Below are positions 48,656-57,902 of a stretch of DNA of 64,000 bases, one piece after another; position 1 is the stretch's first letter; each line of letters opens with the position of its first letter. The notes under the pieces are model-generated. The model was not told the DNA's origin. It searched no databases and saw nothing but the letters and a program-made list of their open reading frames with translations. Location: NCBI RefSeq assembly GCF_019219025.1, contig NZ_JAHUWN010000003.1, positions 248,001 through 312,000 of the forward strand, given 5' to 3'. This DNA comes from Bacillus sp. sid0103 (GTDB lineage Bacteria; Bacillota; Bacilli; Bacillales_B; DSM-18226). The position numbers and the translations under genes were made by a program.

Positions 48656-51600
48656 ATGGTGAGAGCAATCATAAAAGGTAAATGGCTTATCTTAGTGGCG
48701 TGGATCCTCGTTATCACCGCATTATTTATGGTAGCTCCAAACATGGAAACACTGGTTCGGGAGAAAGGGCAAATAACTGTACCAGAAGGCTACTCTTCCA
48801 CCATCGCCGAAAAAATACTTAAAGATGTCCAATCAACTGAAAACAGTGGCAGTAATCTCCAAACGGCCTTGGTTTTTCATAGTGACAAAAAGTTAACAAA
48901 GGACGATTTTGCAATTGCAGAAAAAGCTGTTAAACAGCTTGAACAAAACAAAGATAAACTTGGGATTTCCGAAATATTATCCCATTTTAATCAAGCCCAG
49001 CTAAAGGACCAATTGGTTTCTGAGGATGAAAAAACGATTCTAGTGTCCCTTAAGGTCGATGTAAAGGGTCGAGAAGCCAAAGAAATAGCAGACGAATTGT
49101 ATCATGAAATTGATGATGTCAAGCTTGATCATTACTACACGGGAAACTGGGTAATCAGTGATGACCTCGTCACCAACTCTCAAGAAGGCTTGAAAAAAAC
49201 AGAGGGAATTACTGTTGGCTTCATTCTGATTGTGCTCCTTCTAGTGTTTAGATCAGCTATTGCTCCCATTATTCCGTTGGTTACAGTAGGCTTCAGTTAT
49301 CTTACAGCGCAATCGATTGTTTCCATCCTCGTGGATAAGGTTGACTTTCCACTTTCAACCTTTACCCAAATTTTCTTAGTCGCCGTCCTATTTGGGATTG
49401 GAACAGACTATTGTATCTTGCTGCTAAGCCGTTTTAAAGAGGAAATGGCAAAGAATGATAGTGTAACAGAGTCGATTGTGCAAACCTACCGAACTGCTGG
49501 AAAAACTGTTTTTTTTAGCGGCGTTGCCGTGATGATCGGGTTTGCTTCAATTGGTTTTTCAACCTTCAAGCTATATCAATCAGCAGCGGCGGTTGCTGTA
49601 GGAGTTGCGATCCTTTTAATCGCACTTGTTACGATAGTCCCCTTCTTTATGGCAGTGTTAGGCAAAAAACTATTTTGGCCATCCAAAGGCAAACTTGAAC
49701 ACAGCGAGAGTAAATTTTGGGGATTTGCTGGTAGATTTGCACTCGCACGACCATTGATTGCTTTTATCATAGTCGGGATCATCTCAGTCCCATTCTTATT
49801 CACCTACAAAGATCAATTATCGTTTAATTCACTTGAAGAAATCAGCGATGATTTTCCATCAATAAAAGGTTTCAACATCATCGCTGATTCATTTGGACCT
49901 GGCGAATCGATGCCTACGCAAATTGTCATTAAAAATGATGATCAAATGAATACATCCGAATATATGGCTATTACCGAAAAAATTAGTCAAGAGCTATCCC
50001 GTGTAAACGATGTTGAAACAGTTCGGTCCGTGACCCGTCCTACTGGTAACACACTTGACGACTTATATCTGTCCAAACAAGTGGCAAGTCTAGGTGATGG
50101 ACTTGGCAAAGGTAATGACGGAATTAAAAAGATCAGTGATGGCCTCGCGGAAGCAGGCAGCCAGATGGCAGCCAATCAGCCAAAAATGCAGGAAGCCACC
50201 GCTGGAATCAACGAGTTAATAAACGGAACCACTAAACTAAAAACAGGGATGGGAGACATACAAGGAGGACTTACCGAAATTGAGAAAGGACTTAAATCAG
50301 GTTCTGCTGGTTCTACCCAAATCAAAGAGGGCTTGGCCCAGGTTAAAACGAAATCTGAAGAGGTTTTAGCTGGAAGCAAACATTTGCTGGGGGGCTATCA
50401 GAAAGCAAGTGCTGGCTTAGCTGTACTAAACGGGCAATATGAAACAATAGCAACTAAATTGAATACATTGCACGATTCTTTATCTGCCACCAATCAATAT
50501 TTTGCTAATCTGGAAAAAAAGTACAGTGATATTGGTCAAAATCAAAACTACCAAGCTATTAAAAAGACGGTTCAGGGCTCGCAAACTGCAACAAAGGAGT
50601 TAGCTGGAGGATTACAGCAATTAAATGGCGGACTTAAGAATGCCCAAGAAGGAATTCAGTTTGCCAATAGTAAGTTTTCAGACATTACAAAAGGCCAAAA
50701 AGCTTTGATTAACGGGATGGAAGGTCTTTTAAAAGGAGTTTCCGATCTTGAAACAGGACTTAATAAATTGACTGCCGGGCAAGGAAAAGTCATTGCCGGA
50801 CTTCCCCAATTTACCGGTGGACTATCTGGAATCAATGACGGACAAAAACAGCTGCTGACAGGCTTCCAAGATATGGGCAGTCAGATTACGCAGCTTTCAG
50901 ATGGCTTAACCCAAAGTTCTGATGGTTTAAATCAAGTTTCAGACGGTCTGAATTCTGCTCAGGATTATCTGGCTGAAGTATCAAAACAAAAGCAAAACGG
51001 ATTTTATATTCCACAGGATGTCCTTGACAGTAAAGACTTCGAGCAAGCACTGGATGCTTACTTGTCAAAAGATAGAAAAGTAATGACGATTGATGTAATC
51101 TTTAGCAAAAATCCGTATTCTAATGATGCGATTAACCGCGTTCCTGAAATTAAGGAAGCCGTTAAACGCGTAATTAATGAAACCAAACTTGAGAATGCTA
51201 AAGTGGCGGTTGGCGGTGTTTCAAGTATGCATAATGATCTTGATTCCATTTCAAAAGCGGATTATTCAAGAACCGTTGTGCTGATGCTGGTAGGGATAAG
51301 TATTATCCTAATCATCCTGTTACGTTCGTTCATTATGCCACTGTATCTTATTGGTTCATTAGTCTTAACCTACTATACTTCAATGGCCATTTCAGAAAAA
51401 ATCTTTGTTAATTTATTAGGTTATTCCGGAATAAGCTGGGCAGTTCCATTCTTTGCTTTTGTTATATTAGTAGCTTTAGGGATCGACTATAGTATTTTCT
51501 TAATGGATCGTTTCAATGAATATCGAAGCCTGCCTGTCGATAAAGCCATACTCCTTTCTATGAAAAAAATGGGTACTGTCATTATCTCGGCGGCTGTTAT

Positions 51601-51799
51601 CTTAGGCGGTACATTTGCTGCGATGATGCCATCAGGTGTTTTATCCTTACTTGAAATTGCAACGATCCTCTTAATCGGATTAGCCTTGTACTCCCTAGTC
51701 GTGCTTCCATTGTTTGTCCCTGTAATGGTGAAAACATTCGGTGAAGCCAACTGGTGGCCATTTATTAAAAATAAAGATAATGACAATCTTATAGATTAA
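48656..51799 (+). CDS. MMPL/RND family membrane transporter (YdgH-like)
   Basis: A 1047-residue transporter with twelve membrane helices in two groups of six (about 12-30 plus 175-345, and 350-375 plus 870-1035). The first half contains FGIGTDYCILLLSRFKEE and the second half ALGIDYSIFLMDRFNEY, the conserved MMPL Asp-Tyr proton-relay pair. The second extracellular domain (about 470-790) is a long helical stretch with repeated SDGL/GLxxLNGG motifs. Members export lipids, siderophores or drugs. Length is above B. subtilis YdgH (about 885) because of this stretch. Controlled with the MarR gene. Confidence 0.92.
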   Translation: MVRAIIKGKWLILVAWILVITALFMVAPNMETLVREKGQITVPEGYSSTIAEKILKDVQSTENSGSNLQTALVFHSDKKLTKDDFAIAEKAVKQLEQNKDKLGISEILSHFNQAQLKDQLVSEDEKTILVSLKVDVKGREAKEIADELYHEIDDVKLDHYYTGNWVISDDLVTNSQEGLKKTEGITVGFILIVLLLVFRSAIAPIIPLVTVGFSYLTAQSIVSILVDKVDFPLSTFTQIFLVAVLFGIGTDYCILLLSRFKEEMAKNDSVTESIVQTYRTAGKTVFFSGVAVMIGFASIGFSTFKLYQSAAAVAVGVAILLIALVTIVPFFMAVLGKKLFWPSKGKLEHSESKFWGFAGRFALARPLIAFIIVGIISVPFLFTYKDQLSFNSLEEISDDFPSIKGFNIIADSFGPGESMPTQIVIKNDDQMNTSEYMAITEKISQELSRVNDVETVRSVTRPTGNTLDDLYLSKQVASLGDGLGKGNDGIKKISDGLAEAGSQMAANQPKMQEATAGINELINGTTKLKTGMGDIQGGLTEIEKGLKSGSAGSTQIKEGLAQVKTKSEEVLAGSKHLLGGYQKASAGLAVLNGQYETIATKLNTLHDSLSATNQYFANLEKKYSDIGQNQNYQAIKKTVQGSQTATKELAGGLQQLNGGLKNAQEGIQFANSKFSDITKGQKALINGMEGLLKGVSDLETGLNKLTAGQGKVIAGLPQFTGGLSGINDGQKQLLTGFQDMGSQITQLSDGLTQSSDGLNQVSDGLNSAQDYLAEVSKQKQNGFYIPQDVLDSKDFEQALDAYLSKDRKVMTIDVIFSKNPYSNDAINRVPEIKEAVKRVINETKLENAKVAVGGVSSMHNDLDSISKADYSRTVVLMLVGISIILIILLRSFIMPLYLIGSLVLTYYTSMAISEKIFVNLLGYSGISWAVPFFAFVILVALGIDYSIFLMDRFNEYRSLPVDKAILLSMKKMGTVIISAAVILGGTFAAMMPSGVLSLLEIATILLIGLALYSLVVLPLFVPVMVKTFGEANWWPFIKNKDNDNLID

Positions 51800-51803
51800 T
51801 TTA

Positions 51804-51840
51804 GGTGCGCTGGTCGATTGGATCAGCGTTCTTTTTTATC
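51804..51840 (+). terminator. Terminator of the marR-mmpl operon
   Basis: CGCTG-GTCGATTGGAT-CAGCG followed by TTCTTTTTT, 7 bases after the stop. Confidence 0.65.
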
Positions 51841-51853
51841 AATCAGTTAATTT

Positions 51854-51879
51854 TGAAACTTTTTCTCCTTTTTTTCGTA
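51854..51879 (+). promoter_or_regulatory. ECF sigma-W-type promoter of the terD-terB fusion gene
   Basis: TGAAAC (51854-51859), exactly 16 bases, CGTA (51876-51879): a full match to the sigma-W/ECF consensus of Bacillus. The leader of about 100 bases holds a second possible promoter region, the palindrome TACATTATAATGTA (about 51945-51958). In B. subtilis the ter-like yce operon is under sigma-W. Confidence 0.7.
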
Positions 51880-51989
51880 CATATAAGTGTTGTACATATT
51901 GAAGGAACTCAGTCTATCTAGAAATTTTTCCCTTTTTTATAAATACATTATAATGTACATAAGAACTTATTCGATGAGGAGTGAATCAA

Positions 51990-53414
51990 GTGGGTGTTAC
52001 ACTTAGCAAGGGACAAAAAGTAGATTTAACAAAATCTCACCCCGGCCTGCAAAATGTCGTGGTCGGGTTAGGCTGGAGTATTAATCATCAAGGTTCAAAC
52101 TTTGATTTAGATGCGTCAGCATTTTTATTAGGAGAATCTGGTAAGGTGAACAGTGATCAAGATTTTGTGTTTTATAATAATCCTATTGGCGGAAACGGCT
52201 CAATTATCTATAGTGGTGACAACCGTACTGGTGCAGGAGCACAAGATGATGAGCAGATCAGGATTGATTTAACCAAGGTACCATCAAACATTCACCGGGT
52301 TGCCTTCACCATCACCATTCATGATGCTCAAGTGAAACGTCAAAATTTCGGACAAATCTCCGACTCATATGTACGTATTTTTAATGAGCAAACGCACGAG
52401 GAATTATTGAGATTTAATTTAGGACGGGATTTTACAGTTGAAACAGCAATTGTCACTGCAGAATTGTATCGACACAATGGTGAATGGAAGTTTAATGCGA
52501 TAGCCAGCGGCTTCCAAGGAGGACTTGCTGCACTTTGCCGGAACTTTGGTATTGCCGTTGATGACCCTCCAGTGAGTGTGCCAACACCACCACTGTCACA
52601 GCCATCAACCTATCAGCCAACTCAGAGTTATCAGCAAAGTAATCCATACCAACAAAACCAAACATACCCTAATTATCAGCAGCCGGTTCATCTTGAACCT
52701 GAACCATCCTATCAACAACCTGCTTATGGATTTCCGACACAGTCCTATCCTGCAACCGTAAATTCACACCAGACATACGGTGGAGATGATATCATTTGTC
52801 CGCGCTGCCATTCGTCTAATGTACGGACAGGTAAGAAAGGATTCGGTCTCGGTAAAGCAGCAATTGGCGGACTAATACTTGGTCCGGTCGGCTTACTTGG
52901 TGGCTTTATCGGTAAAAATCAATTAAAGTTTTCTTGCAATAGCTGTAGCAATTCCTGGTCCCCTTCGCAAACCGATTACGCAGAATGGGCAAATACTCAA
53001 AAAAGAAGAGCACAAGAACTTTTTAATCGCTATAAAAGTCAGGATGTCCTTGAAGCAGTGGTTGCTGCCTGTGCTTTAGTGGCGATGGCAGACGGATACT
53101 TAGATGCATCAGAACGCCAGAAAATGATTGAGTTTGTTCATCAAAGTGACGAATTGCGAGTGTTTGATACGACTAAAGTCATCCAAAAATTCAACATGTT
53201 TGTCTCTAGAATAGAAAATGACAGGATGATGGGCCGTGCCGAGGCATTTCGTGCTCTTGGAAAAATAAGAACCAAGCCCGAAATTGCTCGTCTGGTCGCC
53301 CGTTATTGCATCGCGATTGGCTATGCAGATGGAAATTTCGACAACAACGAAAAGCAAATGGTGAGCGATATCTGTCGTGAACTCGGCCTAAATCCTGCAG
53401 AGTTTTTATCGTAA
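51990..53414 (+). CDS. TerD domain - zinc ribbon - TerB fusion protein
   Basis: A 474-residue three-part stress protein. Residues 1-185 are a TerD domain with the Ca2+-binding DLDASAFLL and GDNRTGAG motifs. A 70-residue Pro/Gln/Tyr-rich linker (about 190-265) leads to a zinc ribbon with CPRC and CNSC pairs around a hydrophobic GLGKAAIGGLILGPVGLLGG stretch. A TerB domain follows (about 345-474, ACALVAMADGYLDASE and IAIGYADGNFDNNE, both acidic metal-binding turns). TerD and TerB are normally separate tellurite/envelope stress proteins. The GTG at 51990 gives the usual TerD start (GVTLSKGQ) and follows GAGGAG. Confidence 0.9.
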   Translation: MGVTLSKGQKVDLTKSHPGLQNVVVGLGWSINHQGSNFDLDASAFLLGESGKVNSDQDFVFYNNPIGGNGSIIYSGDNRTGAGAQDDEQIRIDLTKVPSNIHRVAFTITIHDAQVKRQNFGQISDSYVRIFNEQTHEELLRFNLGRDFTVETAIVTAELYRHNGEWKFNAIASGFQGGLAALCRNFGIAVDDPPVSVPTPPLSQPSTYQPTQSYQQSNPYQQNQTYPNYQQPVHLEPEPSYQQPAYGFPTQSYPATVNSHQTYGGDDIICPRCHSSNVRTGKKGFGLGKAAIGGLILGPVGLLGGFIGKNQLKFSCNSCSNSWSPSQTDYAEWANTQKRRAQELFNRYKSQDVLEAVVAACALVAMADGYLDASERQKMIEFVHQSDELRVFDTTKVIQKFNMFVSRIENDRMMGRAEAFRALGKIRTKPEIARLVARYCIAIGYADGNFDNNEKQMVSDICRELGLNPAEFLS

Positions 53415-53465
53415 TTTAACAAGCGGCAGCGTCATTTGCGCTTTATATCGTCTGGAGCACTCCAA

Positions 53466-53508
53466 TTGAAAAAAGCCTCAAATCCATCTCGGAATTGAGG
53501 CTTTTTCT
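53466..53508. terminator. Bidirectional terminator between terD-terB and selB
   Basis: AAAAAGCCTCAA ... TTGAGGCTTTTT arms between convergent genes. Confidence 0.8.
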
Positions 53509-53509
53509 G

Positions 53510-55393
53510 TTAATGTTTCCACACTCGTTTATTCTCAACTCTTTTAGTAAGGCCTAATGAATCTAATTTTTCTAAAAACGGGATCATATATTTCCGTGAC
53601 AGACCAAGAACGTCTTTCGCTTCTCCAACGTCAAATTCAGCACCTGTCTGACTGCGAAGTTTAGCTGCTGCTTGTTGAAACACTTCTCCATGATAAGCAA
53701 ACTGACCATCCAATGGGACAAGTAGGTCCTCCTCTTCTAGAAAGCGTCGTAAATCTGCTTCAATATTGTCAGGTATACCTGCATCAGCAAAATACTCCTT
53801 TAAGTAGCGAACTTTTAATCCATCCTTTTTCAAATTAGCAACTAGATTTTCAGTCCGCTTTCCCCAGTTTTTTGGTACATGAGGGACAAAGCTTGCCAAC
53901 GAAACAAACTGTCCATTTCTGTTAAAGATATGAGTGATAATCCCATTCTCCAGAACATAATCCAGCAAATGTTTTGGGACTCTTTTTTGCATCGTTTGCA
54001 GCAGCTCAGCTTTATTTATCCCCATTTTCATCGAATGACGAAGATGAAAATCCTGTAATCTATCAATCATGTCTTCCTCAATGGAATGAATAAGGAGTCG
54101 ATGTGTATACTCTTTCCCATCAAATAAGACAAATTCTTCCTCAACTAATTGCTCTTTTAATCTGTCTTCGTCTAATGAAGTCCGTTTGATTAACTCGTGC
54201 AGCGGCAAGCACTTCGCTTCCATTAACGCAGCAGTAATTCGTTCCTTGGGCGAACCCACCTTTTTCTTTTCAAGTTCTTCGATGGTCTGATTACCAAAAC
54301 GATACTTATCACCACGCGGGTCAATCACCCAGCCCCCGCCAATCGTCTCTTGCGGGCTGGGGCGGCGTAGAATAAACCGGTCACCGCGTTTGGTTATAAT
54401 TTCTTCCTCAAGTCTGAGCTGACAAAGGATATCGTCATTTTCCTCCTTGATTTCATTGCGATCAAAAAAGACAATCCGACCCATGACCTCCGCCGTTCCG
54501 ATATGAAGCTTAATCGGCATCCTCTGTTTCACATTATGTTGAAGGTCTTCAACAACACGAATAGCTACATCCAGAGTTTTCGTTACAAGGAAATGTTCTG
54601 ATGAAACAAGTACATCTCCCCTTTCAACATCTTCTTTCGCCACGCCGGAAAGGTTGATGGCCGTGCGCTGTCCTGCATAGGCTTTTTCAGCCTGGTTATG
54701 ATGGACTTGAATCTGCCGTGCTCTGACCTCTATCCCTTTTGGCATAATTTTTAGCGTTTGTCCCTCTTCAACTGTTCCTTCATACACCGTGCCGCGAACC
54801 ACAGTCCCTTGACCCTTAACGGTAAATACCTGGTCAATGGGCAGGCGGAATGCCCCTTTGGCATCACGCATTTCTTGTTCCTTTAACGTTTTGATGATTA
54901 ATTCTTTAATCTCATCGATCCCTTTATGAGATAGGCTGTCTACTAAAACAAACGGAGCATTCTCAAATACGGTTCCAGAAAGTTCAACCAAAATATCATC
55001 TTTTACGAGTTCGATAAATTCTTCATCTACTCTATCAATTTTTGATATAGCCACTAATCCATTTTTTACACCTAAGAACTTCAAAATATCGAGGTGCTCC
55101 CTCGTTTGCGGCATTACACCTTCGTCGGCTGCAACAACGAGCACAACGAGATCAATCCCGGCAACACCAGCAATCATTTGTCGGATAAATCGTTCGTGTC
55201 CGGGCACATCTATCACAGAAATTTGTATTTCATTATCTTCGTATAAGGGAGCAAACCCAAGCTCGATTGAAATTTGACGTTCCTTTTCTTCTTTTAACCG
55301 GTCTGTATCTACATTAGTTAGCGCCTTTGTTAAAGACGTTTTCCCGTGGTCAATGTGACCAGCCATACCAATCGTAAAAAATCGTTTTTCCAA
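53510..55393 (-). CDS. selB: Selenocysteine-specific translation elongation factor SelB
   Basis: A 627-residue SelB. The GTPase domain has G1 GHIDHGKTS, G3 DVPGHE, G4 SKID; EF-Tu-like domains II-III follow (GTVVRGTVYEG), and the C-terminal 250 residues form the winged-helix repeats that bind the SECIS RNA (GEAKDVLGLSRKYMIPFLEKLDSLGLT). It brings selenocysteyl-tRNA to UGA codons. Neither selA, selD, selC nor a selenoprotein gene was recognised in the window. The TTG at 55393 is chosen because TAGGTGG lies just upstream; a GTG three codons earlier is an alternative. Confidence 0.92.
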   Translation of the reverse strand: MEKRFFTIGMAGHIDHGKTSLTKALTNVDTDRLKEEKERQISIELGFAPLYEDNEIQISVIDVPGHERFIRQMIAGVAGIDLVVLVVAADEGVMPQTREHLDILKFLGVKNGLVAISKIDRVDEEFIELVKDDILVELSGTVFENAPFVLVDSLSHKGIDEIKELIIKTLKEQEMRDAKGAFRLPIDQVFTVKGQGTVVRGTVYEGTVEEGQTLKIMPKGIEVRARQIQVHHNQAEKAYAGQRTAINLSGVAKEDVERGDVLVSSEHFLVTKTLDVAIRVVEDLQHNVKQRMPIKLHIGTAEVMGRIVFFDRNEIKEENDDILCQLRLEEEIITKRGDRFILRRPSPQETIGGGWVIDPRGDKYRFGNQTIEELEKKKVGSPKERITAALMEAKCLPLHELIKRTSLDEDRLKEQLVEEEFVLFDGKEYTHRLLIHSIEEDMIDRLQDFHLRHSMKMGINKAELLQTMQKRVPKHLLDYVLENGIITHIFNRNGQFVSLASFVPHVPKNWGKRTENLVANLKKDGLKVRYLKEYFADAGIPDNIEADLRRFLEEEDLLVPLDGQFAYHGEVFQQAAAKLRSQTGAEFDVGEAKDVLGLSRKYMIPFLEKLDSLGLTKRVENKRVWKH

Positions 55394-55610
55394 CGATGCC
55401 ACCTACTTTTCCATTCTTCCCTTCTACTGTATCGATTATGGCACTAGGGTTCAAGAGTAGATTTTGCAACAAATACCCACTCTGTTCATGATTTCCCCTT
55501 TGTGCTTTCGAAATGAATGTGGATTCGGACCCTCCTGAGCAAATTCAAGCTTATGCAGTCCAAACTCCACCCGCAATCAATCCTACCTCTTAAGACATCA
55601 TTTAAAATCG

Positions 55611-56105
55611 TTATTTCTCCTGCTCCTTAACTAACATGAAACGATATAATCCTATTAATAAAGATTGAACGACTAGATAGGTACATATTGAGTAAATAAT
55701 GCTGTTGCCGTTTTTATAGGTAAAAACACCCATTTTATGGTAAACCCACTCTACAGCAGTAGCTGCAACTGAAGTACTGAAAATAAATAACACTAAATAC
55801 CGGTCCCTTAGTTGCAGTTTTTTATAGATAAACAGAAACCCGTAGGCAAATGGCGGATAAAGAAAATAAACGACGATATCCATTACTGTATAAGCAGGAC
55901 CATCCATGATATCGTAAAAGTCAAACGGTTCAGCCCCCATGGAGTTATCGAAAAGCCCTGCGGTTGTAAGGCTGTAGAGGAAGATTAGAATAGTCATTTG
56001 CATTGAAAAAACTTTTGGCAAAAAGAAATAAATACCCCATGAGATAATAAATGCAAAAATAACAAAATAATCATTCAAATCAAACTTATCTTCTACCAAC
56101 ATCAT
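55611..56105 (-). CDS. Multi-pass membrane protein of unknown function, second pair member B
   Basis: A 164-residue membrane protein, paralogue of the plus-strand gene at 11520-12044: shared FDLN, DFYDIMDGP and KMGVFTYKNG blocks. Four to five membrane helices. Its ATG overlaps the stop of the upstream gene by four bases (ATGA), so the two are coupled, as in the first pair. Probable CBO0543-like protein; function unknown. Confidence 0.75.
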   Translation of the reverse strand: MMLVEDKFDLNDYFVIFAFIISWGIYFFLPKVFSMQMTILIFLYSLTTAGLFDNSMGAEPFDFYDIMDGPAYTVMDIVVYFLYPPFAYGFLFIYKKLQLRDRYLVLFIFSTSVAATAVEWVYHKMGVFTYKNGNSIIYSICTYLVVQSLLIGLYRFMLVKEQEK

Positions 56106-56575
56106 CGTCGCTCGCCTCTTTTCCCCATTCCTCTAAACCATTTGAGGCCTAATATCACTAAAAATAAGAAAAGGAGATAATATGAAAGAGTAGTAAGATG
56201 ATTCCATTTCTTAAAACTATATAAGTGACTACCTAAATTTATTATATCGATGGCCATAATAATTAAAATGAACAACAAAAAGAGCAACAGCTGTTTTTTG
56301 AAGGGGCTATTAAGAATATGCAACGTAATATATGAAACAAATAAAGGGATAAAAACACTTCGAAATAGAAGAAAGGCAATATATAATTTCGGATTGGTAG
56401 TGGTTTTCATCCATTTAAATGTTTCAAATAAACCTAAATAGGTATGAGTATTTATCAGACACGAAAGAAGAACTAGAAATAAAATGTTTCCTTTCGACCC
56501 CCGGGATTGTTGGCGATTAAAAATAAGCAAACCAATCATCAACCAACTTAATATGAAATAGAAGGTAATAACCAT
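56102..56575 (-). CDS. Multi-pass membrane protein of unknown function, second pair member A
   Basis: A 157-residue membrane protein with five to six helices, paralogue of the plus-strand gene at 11051-11542 (both begin with a hydrophobic stretch of the type VIYLIIAWLVL / ITFYFILSWLM). The ATG follows AGAGGAGATATC. It overlaps the next gene by four bases. Function not recognised. Confidence 0.73.
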   Translation of the reverse strand: MVITFYFILSWLMIGLLIFNRQQSRGSKGNILFLVLLSCLINTHTYLGLFETFKWMKTTTNPKLYIAFLLFRSVFIPLFVSYITLHILNSPFKKQLLLFLLFILIIMAIDIINLGSHLYSFKKWNHLTTLSYYLLFLFLVILGLKWFRGMGKRGERR

Positions 56576-56675
56576 GATATCTCCTCTTCAAATCTTCTCA
56601 AAATCTGGTCCTAATCTATAGCTTTTCCTTCTTTTACGAAAAATAGAAATATTTCACACTTCTTTAACTTCAAAT

Positions 56676-56714
56676 AAAAATGACGAGTGAATTTGGCACC
56701 CGTCATTTTTTCGT
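56676..56714. terminator. Bidirectional hairpin terminator
   Basis: AAAATGACGAGTG ... CACCCGTCATTTT arms (one mismatch) with T-runs on both strands, downstream of the TPR-like gene. Confidence 0.7.
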
Positions 56715-56745
56715 AAATGATTTTTCAATTAATCGTAATTAAATC

Positions 56746-57213
56746 CTAGTTTCTTTCAATTTCCTGTAAATCTTTCATCAGCATTTCTTTTGAGGCATCA
56801 TCTCCTACCTTTTTGGCATATTCGCTTGCTTGTTCAGCTTGTTCGATTGAACTCTCAGTATAACCTAACAAAGAATTTGCGCGACTTAGGGCTTCATAGG
56901 CATAGCCAATGTAAAACGGCTCAATGTCGTTTTCTAAACTGACGGAAAGACAACGTTTAGCATAATATAGGGATCTCTCCCCCAGGCCGGCTATTGCATA
57001 AACTCGCGATAACTGCCAATAACCAATTGATAAATTCTTAGCAGTATGTTCTTCTACTTGAGTCCAATGCCAAAAGGAGGTATGGGCAAGATGGATCATT
57101 TTCTCTTCCTCTTCTTTTGTTCTATCATTTAAATCAAGGAGGTCCCAAACTGCATTAAAACAATTCACCGCTAATTGTCGATGTGAAAAAGTCGTTGTAA
57201 TTGTTGTCATCAT
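56746..57213 (-). CDS. TPR-like helical protein, unknown function
   Basis: A 155-residue soluble helical protein with tetratricopeptide-like helices: LSIGYWQLSRVYAIAGLGERSLYYAKRCL, then FYIGYAYEALSRANSLLGYTESSIEQAEQA. The ATG overlaps the TGA of the upstream GNAT gene, so translation is coupled. It may be a partner of that enzyme. Function otherwise unknown. Confidence 0.75.
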   Translation of the reverse strand: MMTTITTTFSHRQLAVNCFNAVWDLLDLNDRTKEEEEKMIHLAHTSFWHWTQVEEHTAKNLSIGYWQLSRVYAIAGLGERSLYYAKRCLSVSLENDIEPFYIGYAYEALSRANSLLGYTESSIEQAEQASEYAKKVGDDASKEMLMKDLQEIERN

Positions 57214-57671
57214 GCTTCCACCTTTCTTTTTTCAAAATTACTAATATACAATCCTGGTACAACTTCAAAATCACCAATAAATGTATAGCCATTTTTCAAA
57301 TACAAATGCTTCGCCGGTGAATTCGCTTTACCTGTTGATACCTTATAAACAGCCAAAAGCGGATTTATATCCTCAAGTTCGACCAATAACCTTTGCGCAA
57401 TCCCTTTACGGAAATGAGCAGGATGCACGATCATCCGACAAATCGTCAACACATCTCCAGTAATCGTATAGGAAATAGCACCAACAAGTTTTCCCTCCAA
57501 AAAATAACCAATAAATGATTCCTCACAATCTCTTAATTCATTGATGGTTTCTACTAGAGGCGGGATTTCAAAAAAATTTATCAATTCCGCTTCAACAAGA
57601 TAGGCTGCTCTTTGAAGTGCCAGCAATTCTTCTGTCAGATTCATATTATGTAAATCAATTTTTTTAATCAT
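57210..57671 (-). CDS. GNAT family N-acetyltransferase
   Basis: About 153 residues: FIGYFLEGKLVGAISYTI (beta 2-4), the acetyl-CoA pyrophosphate loop HFRKGIAQRLL and the final beta strands with KHLYLKNGYTFIGDFEV. Acceptor unknown. The start is uncertain: ATG codons at 57680 and 57671 both follow AGAAGGG at non-ideal distance. It overlaps the TPR-like gene, suggesting a two-gene operon. Confidence 0.82.
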   Translation of the reverse strand: MIKKIDLHNMNLTEELLALQRAAYLVEAELINFFEIPPLVETINELRDCEESFIGYFLEGKLVGAISYTITGDVLTICRMIVHPAHFRKGIAQRLLVELEDINPLLAVYKVSTGKANSPAKHLYLKNGYTFIGDFEVVPGLYISNFEKRKVEA

Positions 57672-57902
57672 CTCAGCCATTTCCCTTCTCTTTCTACTAA
57701 TAGGATATATCATTATTTTATTGAAAAATAGCAATTATTTTAAAGTTCCAACTTTTTTCTTAGGGCAGTCGCCATCACCTCTTTTTCGATTACATCCAAA
57801 CCAACATATAAGTTATGATATACAGGATTATATTTACTTTTCAGATAATTCAACTTACGATTAGAACATGAGATTTTCTTTAAATAAAACGGGGGGATTC
57901 AG

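Noticed and set aside
55403..55610. tRNA-Sec gene upstream of selB
   Set aside because: GGGTCCGAATCC looked like a T-arm, but no cloverleaf or CTTCAAA-type anticodon arm could be built around it.
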